64,000 nucleotides of DNA. It comes from Sodiomyces alkalinus F11 (Eukaryota > Ascomycota > Sordariomycetes > Glomerellales > Plectosphaerellaceae). Position numbers and translations under genes: made by a program. The notes under the pieces were generated by a model. It worked only from the letters and a program-made list of their open reading frames with translations. It ran no database searches and was not told the DNA's origin. The stretch covers positions 2,397,932 through 2,461,931 of the forward strand of contig NW_021167084.1 in assembly GCF_003711515.1 (NCBI RefSeq), written 5' to 3'. Every line of letters starts with the position of its first letter. Positions within the stretch are counted from its first letter, which is position 1. Shown one piece after another: positions 33,417-44,631 of the stretch.

Positions 33417-34915
33417 ATGGAGCGTTTGAAGAGAACGTTTCAGAAGAAGCCGAAGCAGTTGGACTACCAGCCCGTCAGCGACGATGATGTCTCAGCAATG
33501 GAGTGCTCGTCCCTACTGCAAGACGACAAGGATCAAGTGCCGTTCTCGTGGGTAGAATATGGCATCTTTGCTCTCTTGGGAATGGCCATGCTATGGGCTT
33601 GGTACGCTGCTGCCCCTTCCTCATCCCGCCCAGGTTCCCGCGAGCATCTGCTAATGGACTCTGTCTGTGTTTCCTTCGTAGGAACATGTTCCTCGCCGCT
33701 GCACCATACTTCGAACTGCGCTTCCAGGACAACGTCTGGATTTCTCAGAATTTCCAATCAGCCATCCTGACCATCTCGACGTTGACGAACCTCGGCGCCA
33801 TGTTTCTCCTGACCAACCTCCAAGAAAAGGCCTCGTATCCATTCCGCATCAACCTGGCCCTGGTCATCAACGTCTTCGTCTTCCTCCTCCTCACCACCTC
33901 TACCTCCGCCTTCCTCGATGTCTCGGCCGAGCAATACTTCGTCTTCATCCTCACCATGGTGGCCTGCGCTTCCTGGGGCGCCGGACTGATCCAGAACGGC
34001 GCCTTCGCCTTCGCCGCATCCTTCGGACGATCGGAATACATACAAGCCGTCATGGCCGGTCAGGGTGTCGCCGGCGTGCTGCCGCCCCTGGCCCAGATCT
34101 TCAGCGTTCTCGCCGTACCTGCTTCCGACGCCTCGCACGACCCGGACCAAGAAGTGTCGGGCGATGAGGGAGACGAGGCCGGCGGGAGCAGCGGTTCCAC
34201 TTCCGCCCTCATCTACTTTCTCACCGCCGTTGCCGTGTCCCTATTCACCCTGGTGGCCTTCGTTCCCCTCGTCCGCCGGCACATCCGCGTCGTCGAATCC
34301 CGCGCCATCGCCGCCTCCATCGGGAGCATCGACAGCGTCGAGCTACGTCGCCGCCGGGCCGTCTCCCCCCTCACGCTCCTGCGCAAGCTGCACTGGCTCG
34401 CCGCCGCCGTCGCCATCTGCTTCTCGGCCTCCATGTTCTTCCCCGTCTTCACGAGCAAGATCTTCTCCCTCCGATACATGCCGCGGGACGACGGCGACGG
34501 CGCTACCACCGTGCCTCGCCTCTTCCAGCCCGCCGCCTTCATCCCCCTCGCCTTCTTCGTCTGGAACCTGGGCGATCTCTCGGGCCGCATGGCTACCGTG
34601 CTGCCGTTCTCGCTTCGCTCCCGCCCCCCCTTGCTCCTTGCCGTCTCTGTCGCCCGCCTGGCGTGGCTGCCCATGTACCTCCTGTGCAACATCCGCGGTC
34701 GCGGCGCCGCGGTGCCGAGCGATCTGTTCTACCTCGTTGTGGTGCAGTTCCTCTTTGGTCTGACGAACGGCTGGCTTGGCTCCAGCTGCATGATGGCTGG
34801 CGCCGAGTGGGTGGACGACGGAGAACGCGAGGCGGCCGGTGGATTCATGGGGCTGTGCCTTGTGGCTGGTCTTAGCTTGGGCAGCATGTTGAGTTTTTCC
34901 GTGGCGAAGATATGA
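33417..34915 (+). CDS. Equilibrative nucleoside transporter (ENT/SLC29 family, FUN26-like)
   Basis: Exons 33417..33601 and 33682..34915, phase 2, 472 aa; intron 80 bp (GTACGC donor, TCGTAG acceptor). Splicing rebuilds WNMFLAAAPYF, the conserved first-helix signature of the ENT family. Seen: about 11 hydrophobic segments, including FILTMVACASWGAGLIQNGAFAF and the family-type GQGVAGVLPPLAQI, with a long Asp/Glu/Ser-rich loop (EVSGDEGDEAGGSSGS) in the middle as in other ENTs. The N-terminal tail carries E29-C-S-S-L33-L34, a (D/E)xxxLL motif known to send ENT3 and other proteins to lysosomes or vacuoles. Yeast Fun26 is an intracellular (vacuolar) nucleoside/nucleobase transporter, so a vacuolar site is a reasonable inference. 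Converges on IPK1. Confidence 0.93.
33602..33681 (+). other. Intron of the ENT gene
   Basis: GTACGC donor and CGTAG acceptor. The junction encodes the Trp of the conserved WNMF motif, which fixes the sites. Confidence 0.85.
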
Positions 34916-35526
34916 GAGGTTTGGTTGCCGAGTGGTTTCTGTTTCTTGTCTCTCGGCCGGTATGCGGTTTGTGTCTTTAACCGGGAGATTCCGCTCACAG
35001 GATCAATCTATGAACGACATGATGATTAGATAGAGGGCGAGCATGAGCATGGTTTTCTTTCGATTTTTTTATTTTTTGGATTATTCTCGTTGTTTACTGG
35101 GCGTCAAGGGTGAAGCATAGAAGGAAGACTGGCTACGATCTACGAATCAGTTCTACATGGCATATTTATCTCATAGTCTACTGACGGGTCTGTATGGCCA
35201 GCCCATGTCCAGGAAAGGAATGCCAGACATTGGACTCCCTGCTAGATGCGATTAGTATGACATTCGTGCCTTGTAATGCGGTCTTGTGGCATCCGAGGCA
35301 CCGCCGGTACAAGAACAGTGCGACCCTCAGCGACATTCAAAGCCCGCTGCCACACCATCATCCATGACTGATATATTGTGTGTGCCTGGACCGGGTATGA
35401 AGAAGCAGAAACTGCAGTATTAAATTTCGGTGGTACGAGTTCTGACGTACGTTGTCTAACGCTACGATGTTATGGTATCTAGCTCCCTGTCCGACCCCAA
35501 AGCTTGACGTTTCTACTCGAGATAGG
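34916..35526. other. Convergent 3' region, ENT / IPK1
   Basis: T-rich run at about 35060-35080 after the ENT stop. No open frame with recognisable content, no repeat seen. Confidence 0.55.
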
Positions 35527-36985
35527 TTAGGGTAGGCCTAACGACGACACATCCTTCAGCTTCGTCATATCCACGGGTATGGCGTCAAAGTCCGGCTCGG
35601 AGCCAGCCTCTTGTACCTCTCTCAAGTAGCATCGAGGCAGAAACATCTCGCCCGACCCGGCCTGGGCCTGCTTCTGCTTCCCCTCGTACCACCCGCCCTC
35701 GACCAGCTGGCGCTCCGTGTCCTGCCACCGGGGCACCTTGGCCGCGACCTTCCTGTCGAGATCGGCGAGCTTGAAGTCCAGCATGCGGAGTGCGCCGTGC
35801 GGACGAGCCTCGTAGCGGAAGAAAAGGGAACAGTCGCGCAGTGTCATGGACAGGAGGAGGTCCGGGTCCGGGTCGTCGCGGGAACTGGCCCAAAAGGCGT
35901 CGGCGCAACCGGGCCCCGCGAGGCGGTTCTGCAGGTTCCGCAGGTGGGGCAGGAGGTGGTGCTGGCGGATGGACCAGAAGAGGAAATGGCTGTCGCGCGG
36001 GTCTTGGCCGCGGAAGATGCGCTCGGCGTGGGCTTTCCAATCATCATCGTCCTTCTTCTTGCTGCCGTTCGTTCCGTTCTTCTCGGCGTGGCCGTTGCTG
36101 ACGTGGTTCCCGTTCCCGTTCCCGTTCTGGGCGGGAAGGCCGTTGCCGTTGTGGGTTATGTGGTTTTCGGGGGCTGGGCCGGGTCCGGCGACTAAGCGCA
36201 GGGGACAGCCGTACTTGGCCGGGTCGGATTTGGAGGGTTTCTGGCCCTCGGGGGCCTCGGTGAAGCGCTGTGTGGCGACGGCGCAGTTCCGGCAGAGGAG
36301 GGCGGTCGACGGTGCTGCCGGGGATTGCGCAAGCCACTTGGGTTTGATTTCGGCGAAACGCTCGAGGGGCCCGCGGGGCCGCATGTCCTCGGTCAACATG
36401 TGCCAGCCTGCCGGGCCGACGCGGGTGCCGACGAACTTGCGGGTGCGGGAAGGAAGGTGCGGATGCGGGAGAGGTTGGTCCTGGGTAGAGGCCTTCTGGT
36501 TCTCGTCCATTTGTGTAAGAAGGAGGTTGCATTCGTCAATGACATCTTGACGCAGGTGAACCAGCTTCTGATCGACAAAGAGGGATCGCTGGTTACCAAA
36601 GGCGGGAAGAACTGTGTTCTCGAAGAATGCCAGCTGGTCCTTGGCGGTGAAGTGACTGTCTGAGCCGTCGGAGAGGGCTTTGAGAATCCGAAGGAGGTAG
36701 CCCTCTACAAAGTGTCGGCCAAATTGGGCGGTTAGGTCAGTCCCAGTCCCAGTCCCCAAAATCCCAGAACTTGGAGGAAGTATGAGAAGCTCACTACTCA
36801 CGACAGAGCGGGCGGAGGTCTCGTGTGAACGTGTCACCGCCGGAATCCTCGACGAAGTGAACGGCCCATATGGTGTTGGCGGCGCCTTCACCCACAAACT
36901 TGAGCCACTTGTCGCCGAGACGAAGCGTTCCTGGAGGTTTCTGGTGAGGATGCATGGTTTGAACGTGATTCTCGTTCACTACCAT
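35527..36985 (-). CDS. IPK1: Inositol-pentakisphosphate 2-kinase
   Basis: Exons complement(36802..36985) and complement(35527..36704), phase 1, 453 aa; intron 97 bp (GTGAGT donor, TTGTAG acceptor). The start could also be the Met at residue 11 (36955). Seen: KWLKFVGEGAANTIW at about 26-40, the glycine-rich ATP loop typical of the family; EIKPKW at about 180, the most conserved IPK1 motif; then LLCRNC, a kinase C-lobe with MTLRDCSLFFRY and LDFKLADLD. Reaction: InsP5 plus ATP to InsP6 (phytate), used in mRNA export and signalling; in fungi the protein is mostly nuclear. Odd: a low-complexity insert of Asn/Gly repeats (NGNGNGN) and Lys/Asp at about 250-285 between conserved blocks. Family call firm. 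Confidence 0.92.
36705..36801 (-). other. Intron of IPK1
   Basis: GTGAGT donor at 36801, TTTGTAG acceptor ending at 36705. Splicing joins RDLRPLC to QGYLLRILKAL. CTGACC about 30 bases upstream of the acceptor is a candidate branch site. Confidence 0.85.
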
Positions 36986-39246
36986 AGGTAGGTAGGGTAA
37001 AGATAGGTATTGGTAGGGGCAGCTTCGTCAAAGTGAGGGAAAGTGGAAATATGAGAGAAGAGAAGTGGCTGTCCCTGTAGACATCGAAGCTCGATGCATT
37101 TATCCTCCTCTAGGGGTTGAGGATATCGATAAGGGCCCTTTCTAAAAGAGATAGGAGTACAGCTGAATGACCAAAAGGATTGAATTTGGGTAGCTATGCG
37201 GGTAGCTATGAATTGGATATTTGAATAAAGTGCTAGGGAACGTGAGAAGGTATTGCGAGTGGGAAAGAGGAACCGACGTGATTGGAGGCATTCTGAGAAA
37301 GAGTCGAGGCAAAGAATCCGGGGACGGTTAATGACGACAGTGAACCAGGGGGTTCTCTTGTAAGGACCATCTACACATCCTGCAGGCTGGCCAAGAAAAT
37401 GGTCTATGATATCCAATTCATGAACGAGAGAGGTAAGAGGAGAAGCACCAAACTAATCCACGTCGCCGAGTCTGTGATGTGTCTTCTCTCACGGTCACTC
37501 GGGGTCTCGAGTCAAGTCGAGGAGTCGAGTCGAAAGACAAGTTTACGAAGTAGGTTTCTCACTTGTGATTATGTCATCAGCCACCAGTTGCTACGATGCT
37601 ATTCATTGGTAGTTTCCAACTTACTTCACTTTCTGACATGTGCAAACCGAGAAAACAACTCCGCGAAACTAAATATTGAACAATCATGGTCGCAAATTAT
37701 TAGCTGTTGCTGTTCCTGGGGAAACAATGCTGCGAAATAGGTCGGGATATGGTTGCAAGCAAGAGCTCACCTCTATATTATGGCGCGGTGTAACACACTC
37801 AGGAACACTCTTCATTATTCATTGGCCGCTCTGTTTCCAAGTTTCAGGGGAACTTCAAGCCTTCAAGATGAATTGCAAGGAAAGGCAAAGGTTACCTAGA
37901 AGGTTACCTAGGTAAGATAGTTTCCAGTGTGTAACGAGGCCAGTGATGCCGAGTTCTGTTCAGATATTGAAGTTGGGAGTTGTTATAGTTATTATCCTTG
38001 TCGACCCACCTCAACACCTAGAACCCACGTCAGTCTCCACTGACGTCGACGAGCTTTCATCTTCATTCTCGGCTGATCATGTCGCTCCTCCTCCTCCTTA
38101 CTTACCCCGAGTACCCCCGTGAAAATATCCATCGATGCGGGGAACCAGGGCCGCAACAGTTGGGTAAGGTACGGTAATTATTCGACAGTTATCAGTCTTC
38201 CCTTTGTTTGACCCACGACGAGTTAATATGGCTCCGTCGGGTTATCTATTTTGGCTACTTTGGTCAGCCATCCTTTGCGACGCTACGAGGGCCACCGCAT
38301 GACATTGGTCATTCAAAGTGCGCCGGAGTCTTTCATGCGGATATATTGCGTGAGTGGGCTTTTGCTTTTGCATTAGATTCTGTTGTTTACGTTGCAATGG
38401 AATTGGGGGCTATGTTTGTGATGTCTCGGGTCATCGGACAGTCCCGGGTGACTTTGTATCTCACGCCTGGTTACGGGCCAAGTGCACTTCACTTCAAGAT
38501 GGTGTGGTGCGTGAGAAACAAATTGGTCGGCTTAAAGGGGCACACGAGCAAAGACTGAGGTGGTTACCATAGGTACATAGGTACGTACATACATATTGGA
38601 AGACTGTGTGTGGATACAGTATCCATGGCACTACTGCACAGTGAGGCCACCCACCCACAGGTGTGGGAGTCTGGGCCAGAAAAGAAACGGCCAAAAAAAA
38701 ACCAAGAAAAAAACTGCAAGACCTGATTGGCACAAATCCATGTACCTCGTACCTTCTCCCTCCCGTTCCTCACACACAAAGCTCCCGCAAGCCCGACAAG
38801 CAGGAGCAAGCGCGGCCATAGCGTCATTTTGGAGGAGATCAATAACCGACCCATTTCCCCCGAAATATTCTTTATTTTTATTTTTTATAGTATTACTTCG
38901 TACCACACCCACGAGACATCCGCCCACCATCACCGTCACCATCACCATCACCATCACCGTCACCGTCACATAAACCGATCCACACTCTGTCAATACACGA
39001 TTCGGATCTCTTCAACGAGAGTGCGTGGCTATAATACTCAATCGGCGGAAAGCGACAACCCCGTAAAACCCTTTCGCGCGATCGTTCATTCCCGACCGAG
39101 GCCGTGACCGAAATCAACCGGAGAAGCCTCTTTCGCGCCCGACGCTCCCATTGTCCAACGCCTTCTCTCCCGTGCGCTCTCGACCGTCTTTCGACACCTT
39201 TTGTTGTCTTCCCCGATGGTGGACCGCGATTGAAAGCCATTTCAAC
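36986..39246. other. Divergent intergenic region, IPK1 / MDM34 (2.3 kb)
   Basis: No supportable gene. Open frames are short and overlapping. It contains repeated TCGAGTC-like words (37498-37530), GTTACCTAGAAGGTTACCTAGG (near 37890-37912), an A-rich tract at 38693-38715, and the CACCAT/CACCGT hexamer array described separately. Confidence 0.5.
38922..38970. repeat. Hexanucleotide array CACCAT / CACCGT upstream of MDM34
   Basis: About seven consecutive units of CACCAT or CACCGT (reading CATCAC, CGTCAC) end roughly 280 bp before the MDM34 start codon, probably in its promoter or 5' leader. Tandem, slightly varied units suggest a minisatellite. Confidence 0.8.
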
Positions 39247-41149
39247 ATGGCCTTCAACTTCAACTGGTCGCCCTTGACGGCCGACGAAGACTTTTATCGC
39301 CGCGCACGCGACCTGTTGACGACCGCCCTTAATAAGTCGCCGAAACCGCCCATCATTGTCGATGATATCCTCGTCACCGAGCTCAACCTGGGCTCCGTGC
39401 CCCCGGAACTCGAAATACTCGAGATTGGCGACCTCGCCGAAGACAGATTTCGCGGCATCTTCAAAATGTCGTATTCTGGCGATGCCTACCTCACCCTGAA
39501 AACCCGAGTTCAGGTTGGTGGCCCTTTTTTTATTCTTGTTATGGCTTTTCCGTCGCCCCTCCCAGATACCGTTTCAACCAGCCGCATTCCATCTCCCTCT
39601 TTTCTTTTTTTCGTCCCGTCTCCTGTTATGACTCCTTTCCCAAGTGCTAGTGCATGGTTTCGCAAATTAATCGACTAGGATCCGCGTCTGGGAATTGTCG
39701 TGTTTGAACAAGGGGTACCCCAAACGCCGTGCACAATATCAAGATGCTGATATATCAACAACGAAATAGGCAAACCCGTTAAACACATATCTCTATTCCA
39801 AGCCAGCCTTTACATCGCCGCAACCTTTGGCTGCGGCGTCAGGACTCACCATCCCCCTGTCCATTACCCTTTCGGACATCAAGCTCTCCGCCTTCATTAT
39901 CCTCGTCTTCTCAAGACAGAAAGGCCTGACTCTTGTCTTCCGCAATGATCCCCTCGAGTCCCTCAAGGTCTCGTCGACCTTCGACTCCATACAGTTCGTC
40001 CGCGATTACCTGCAGCGGACCATCGAGGCGCAGCTGAGGACGCTCATGATGGAAGAGCTACCAGCCATCATCCACCGTCTCTCCCTCCGGCTGTGGTGTC
40101 CTGACCAGGCGCCGAAACAGGAACAGGAGGCTCCCAAGGACCCTGTGGATGAGACTGTCGTCGATCCGTTGGCGAGTCCGCCACTGGATCCAGTCGACGC
40201 CCACGGGAACCTCATTGATCCAAACGACATCTCATCGCTGTCACTCGAAGGTGGTCCCGAGGTGCAGTCCCTGTTCTCCCAGAAGAGCCTGCTTCGTCTG
40301 GCCGCCCTCAACGACTCGCACCGGACCTTCTCGCTCTTCACGCCCCACATCCGAGACGTCGTCTTCCGCGCCTGGACAGGCCACGTCGTTTCGGACTCGC
40401 CCGCCTCCACTCCACCCACTGCAACCCCGAGCTTAGTCAAGTCCAACTCGTTCATGGGCACGGCGACGGCGACGGCAACGACGTACACATTCTCCGACAC
40501 GGGAAGCGCCGCTCATGGCTACCTCCCATCGCGGCCCTCTCTCGTGAGCCTCAACTCCGCCACCACCGGCCTGTCCATGGGCTCCGGGACCCGGAGCAAG
40601 TCTTACACGGGTCGCAAGAAGAAGACGAGAGTCGTCAACCTGAGGCGATCCAAGGCTGATGTCTCCGTCCGCAGCGAGGCCGGCGAGATCGGCGAGACCA
40701 ACTCCGATTCGGCTTCGGTGGCAGGCCCTTCGTCGGAACCCATCATGTTCGAGCCTTCCATCCCGGAGGTGCCCGAACAGCCCGAGACCGCAGCGCCGGA
40801 CACGCCGACCAAGGTCCGCTTCGTGCCGTCCACCTTCTCCCAGGCCACCACAGAGGTGCCGAGCGTACCTATCGCGCTGGACAGGCATCACGACGCATTG
40901 TCCGCAAGTACCGTCCCTTCCCATCGCAAGTCGGTGGAGCAGACTCAGGCTCATCCGTCCACGCCGGAGAAGGCGGCGACGGTCCAAGAGCAGCCAGCCA
41001 CTCCCGGTCTCGACCCGGACTGGATCATGAAGATGGCCGGCGAGATTGCGCGACGAGTCTACGACGAGAAGACTCGGCATCAGCCGCCAGGAGGCTTCTG
41101 GGAGGAGCGAGAGGATGTTCCCCCTCCTGCCTACGAAGCTTCCCGCTGA
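39247..41149 (+). CDS. MDM34: ERMES complex subunit Mdm34 (mitochondrial distribution and morphology protein 34)
   Basis: Exons 39247..39513 and 39770..41149, phase 0, 548 aa; intron 256 bp (GTTGGT donor, AAATAG acceptor). The start [20 protein letters not shown] is the canonical N terminus of the family. Seen: the SMP lipid-binding domain over roughly the first 195 residues ([33 protein letters not shown] across the junction, [19 protein letters not shown]), followed by a long Ser/Pro/Thr-rich, probably unstructured C-terminal half with a basic GRKKKTRVV patch and an RRSKADVS stretch. Known: Mdm34 with Mmm1, Mdm12 and Mdm10 tethers ER to the mitochondrial outer membrane and carries phospholipid. 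It acts in parallel with Vps13, also encoded here; the shared location is probably chance. The tail is rich in potential phosphorylation sites. Confidence 0.95.
39514..39769 (+). other. Intron of MDM34
   Basis: Long for this genome (256 bp). GTTGGT donor and GAAATAG acceptor. Splicing gives VQANPLNTY, the uninterrupted family sequence. GATGCTGAT about 25 bases before the acceptor is a branch-site candidate. Confidence 0.85.
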
Positions 41150-41196
41150 GCACAGACTTGCGCTCTTCCGCCAGGGGAGACTTTTTCTACTGCTCT

Positions 41197-41198
<2 letters not shown>

Positions 41199-41240
<42 letters not shown>
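41199..41240. repeat. Compound microsatellite (AC)14(AT)7 in MDM34 3' flank
   Basis: Uninterrupted AC dinucleotides 41199-41226, then AT dinucleotides 41227-41240, 50 bp after the MDM34 stop codon, so probably transcribed in the 3' untranslated region. Confidence 0.92.
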
Positions 41241-41241
<1 letters not shown>

Positions 41242-42759
41242 CCACTGTATCACCTCCACACCCCGTCCGATATCATTACTGCCGTTGCTTTCACGAGACT
41301 ACGTAGCATGGCAAATCTCCCCATGTCGTCCTACACTTTTGTTTTGCTGTTTCGATCGTTCTCTGTAAATTTCCTTTTTGGCGGGAAGCAACCAAGCAGT
41401 GCGGCTGGTCATCCTTCTCATCCCCATATCTTTTGCTCTAATGTTTTGTTTTTGACCTTGTCTGCATGGCGTTGGGGGTTGGCACTCGGCTTCTCCTGGA
41501 GAGGGGATACTACATGTTATAAGGGAGGGGAATCATAAAAGCAGATTGGGTTTTCATTTTTTTTTCTTCTTTTTTTCCTTTTTTTTTTCTGGGGGTCAGC
41601 GTTGGACATTTCCCGTTTCCCCCCCCGACCCTTTCAGCACATCGGACGAGGCTAGCACGGATAGGCGCAGCCTCGGATGTTCTATTTGTGTGCTGACCCC
41701 AGAGGGCTAGAAGCGGAAGAAGAAGGGTGGGGGACTTATCCTCAAAGGCGACACTATCCCAACTCTCTTTTTAGTGTGGCATGTCACGCAAAACATGCAA
41801 CCCCAACGTCCAATCTGCTGCGAAGAAACGAAAAAAACCGCGTGCATACGTGTTCGGCATAGCCGCCTTCCCTTTCTTTTGTCAACATTTTCCTTTTTGT
41901 CAAGCACCCTTTGTTGTTCGGGCCACGAGACGATGACGTCCCTGGATGGATAAGTGTGGGAGCTGAATGTGTACTATCAACCGGAGAAAGCGGGAGGATT
42001 TCTGGATCATAAAGGGACAAGGTCATCGGAACGGGACGGGACACAAAGGGTAGGCCCTTGGATACCAAGACACGACGGGGGCGTAGAGCAAAGCTTTCAT
42101 CCCCCGCCCCCCCCCCGGTTATTTGGTTATCGTGGGCTTCTAATGTCGTCTAAGCCGGGCTATTCGACACTAGGTAGCCTTGGGCTCAGTCAATAGAAAC
42201 ACTCCCATCTTCAACTCGTAAACTGAACTTGTCCTGTCCAAATAGCATGTCTATGGAGGATATGCATCCTCCGCGGGATGGTGTACTTGCTGTCTCATGT
42301 TAAAATAGCTATGCAGCTATGTCGTACACTTCCAACCCTCCTACGTTATTTTCCCGTCCATGATTCGACCAGGGACGATTCGCGGACGCATCCGCTGATA
42401 CACGTACATGTACGTAGTCTAGTCTCGAGGCCTGAGCTCCGAAAAGAAAAAGGCATAGAGCATAGACATGAGCTCATCGTCAAATGAACCGATTCCACGT
42501 CTCACCGATTTTCATCTCCGGCTTGTCCCTCCTCGTCCAGTTGGCTCGTCGACTTGAGACGCACGCACCCTGTTTGTGTTTCGGTTGGCTATAAAGAGAC
42601 CCGAACAGCGAATCTGATAGTCTCTCCAGTGGCATCATGGGTTACAATTGGTCCATGTTCCACGTGATTGTCCGACCGGTCCAGAGGTCTGGTACCCCTG
42701 CGTCCATGCTGCTACGTCGCACAGTCCTGTATCGAACGATGGGAGGCACGAGCGGTGAC

Positions 42760-42784
42760 GGGCCGGGCGGGCGGGCGGGCGGGG
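42760..42784 (+). repeat. GGGC repeat, potential G-quadruplex
   Basis: Six G-runs of three or four separated by one or two C (GGGCCGGGCGGGCGGGCGGG...). By the usual rule (four or more G3 tracts with loops of 1-7) this is a strong quadruplex motif. It lies about 220 bp beyond the YAF9 stop. Confidence 0.8.
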
Positions 42785-43005
42785 CATGAACTGAACTCAG
42801 AGAGCCCGGCGCGCGGATCGTAGCGGAGCCGGCTGAGAGGGAAGTGCCCCCGGCTCTCGCCGAACTCCTACTCGCCCTTCACAGAAAGCGAGGTTCCGAC
42901 TCCGAGCTAGCACCAGTGTTTACGCCAGCGGCGTCGACGCTTGGTGGTATTCCCGCTCACGGGCGTCGTGCGAGATGTATTGGTGCTGGGGGCGTCCGAG
43001 TCCTC

Positions 43006-43960
43006 CTACGAATTCGAAGCCGCCGCCGCATTCTCGGCCTTCAGCTTGGCCAGCATGGCCTCCTTCTCCTTGAGACCATCCAGCATCTTCTTGCACATCC
43101 TCTGCGCCTGGTCCTGGGCTTGCTTGAGTTTTTGGATCTCGAGGTCCTGCAACTCGTGGCTGAACTGCAGGTCGGGGCGGCTCTGCGCGGGGAGCATGGC
43201 GGTGCGCTCCCAGACTTCGTTGACGGGCTTTGACGGGAGCGGAGGGATCGGCTTGTTCTTCCCCTTGCCGCCCTTGCCGCCCTTGGCGGCGGGGTGGCTT
43301 TTGGGGCGGGCACCCGAGGTGAGGACCTGGTAGAAGGACTCGAAGGGTTCGTTAAACACTTGCTCCTCGTAGACCCAGGATCGGACCTCGCCGGTGCCGC
43401 CGCGCATCTCCTCCTTTTCCTCTTCTGTTCGGCCGTAGGGGTGAAGGCGCAGATGGTGGTAGACGGTTTGGGGCTTTTCGCCGGATTCAGTGGCATAGTA
43501 TAGCTTGATGGCAATCTCGAATTCACCCCATCCTGTCTCTTTGACGAGGAAAGGTTTCCCGGGTTGGCCTTCAATCACTGGGTGAAGGAGAAGGTGGGGT
43601 TAGTTGATGGTACTGTACACACGTAGGACGAAGAGACGCGCAGATGATGAGGGGGCAGATTGAATGTTGGCGAGAGCGGGGTGGAAAGAGGGCGAAGGCA
43701 GTGCAAGAGACAAAAGACATACTCCGAACGTGGTTAGGAATAGACTCATGCAGCTTGAACTGGACTCGCCTGCACCAGTAGGCTATATCAGTGTCGTCAA
43801 TTCCTTTGACGAATACCTCCCACGAGTGGGTGTGGTCGTCGGGAATACCGTCCGGCTTGGGATTGTTGGGGCCGAAGGGACGAGCGGTGCTTCCGTAGAT
43901 AAAAGGTCGAGTGATTTGCGTGCCTTTGACGCGTTTCCCGAGAGTACTTGGCGGCGCCAT
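43006..43960 (-). CDS. YAF9: YEATS-domain protein Yaf9 (SWR1/NuA4 subunit)
   Basis: Exons complement(43723..43960) and complement(43006..43577), phase 1, 269 aa; intron 145 bp (GTATGT donor, CACCCAG acceptor). Start MAPPSTLGKRVKG. Seen: YEATS domain from about residue 10 to 160 (KRVKGTQITRPFIYGSTA, HTHSWEVFVKG, GWGEFEIAIKLYY, VYHHLRLHPYG), with the His and aromatic residues that form the acyl-lysine pocket; a Lys/Gly/Pro linker (KGGKGGKGK); and a C-terminal coiled coil (LEIQKLKQAQDQAQRMCKKM). Known: subunit shared by SWR1 (H2A.Z deposition) and NuA4 (H4 acetylation), reading acetylated H3 tails in the nucleus. Divergent from COQ11 across 671 bp. Confidence 0.95.
43578..43722 (-). other. Intron of YAF9
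   Basis: GTATGT donor starting at 43722 and TTCACCCAG acceptor ending at 43578. AACTAACCCC upstream of the acceptor is a near-consensus branch site. The junction lies inside the YEATS domain. Confidence 0.88.
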
Positions 43961-44631
43961 GGTTTAACAGCTTTTGACTGCTGGGAGGAGAAGAACGGGC
44001 GCTAATTCGGGGTACCGGTGAGAATTAGGCATGTAAATACGAGAGAGGCAAGGCTAGGGGAGAAGATGGAAAACTGTTGGAACGACACCAAAATCCGGTA
44101 TTCTTCCAGCCTTGCCCGCCAGGTGGAGTACGGAACAGTGGAACTAGGAGCTTTGGCCAATGACAGGTTGCATATGTCAGTGTACGACGCGACGTACACT
44201 ACAGTGTACTTTCGTACGGGTACTCCGTACATCGCTAAGTGGGGCAGCAAGCTCTCGCGCGTCAGCCTCGGCCTCGGCCGCCCGCATTAACTGCCAGCTC
44301 GTCCTTCGTACTTTGTACAGCTACCTGTAGCTACCTAGGTACCTTGCCTTCATGATTTCATGGACTGAGGTGCTTTACAGATAATTAGCACCCATCATAG
44401 ATTCGCCCAGCATAGCCAGTGGACGTGACGAACAATAAGGTATCCAGTAAATTATCGAACCACTTTCTTATCCAACCGATTACCTTCCCGAATTCCAAAT
44501 TGTTTCTGCTGAACTTCTGAACCCTTTTGAAGGGGAAGCTCGTTCCATTCTTCGGCTTCGGTTCATTTCCTCGCCGAGCTTCAGTTCAGTTCAACTCATT
44601 CCGCATACGCCTTACACCAAGGAGTCTCACC
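43961..44631. promoter_or_regulatory. Divergent promoter region YAF9 / COQ11
   Basis: A 671-bp region between two start codons on opposite strands, so it must hold both promoters. It contains TACTCCGTAC (44221-44230), a CTACCTGTAGCTACCTAGGTACC tract (about 44320-44343) and pyrimidine-rich sequence before COQ11. I cannot name a factor site with confidence. Confidence 0.55.

Larger units (their letters stand above)
41150..43005. other. Convergent region MDM34 / YAF9 (1.9 kb)
   Basis: No gene seen. It contains the AC/AT microsatellite (41199-41240), a T-rich tract (41553-41592), a C run near 42105-42115 and a GGGC repeat (42760-42784). Open frames are short and of poor composition. Confidence 0.5.

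Noticed and set aside
36986..39246. Possible gene in the IPK1/MDM34 divergent region
   Set aside because: Only short overlapping frames up to about 145 codons on both strands, without domain, signal peptide or consistent introns.
44527..44631. N-terminal extension of COQ11 with a presequence-like composition
   Set aside because: Open but with only a TTG at its start; the ATG at 44632 gives the usual N terminus with the Rossmann loop. A non-ATG start cannot be excluded but is not supported.
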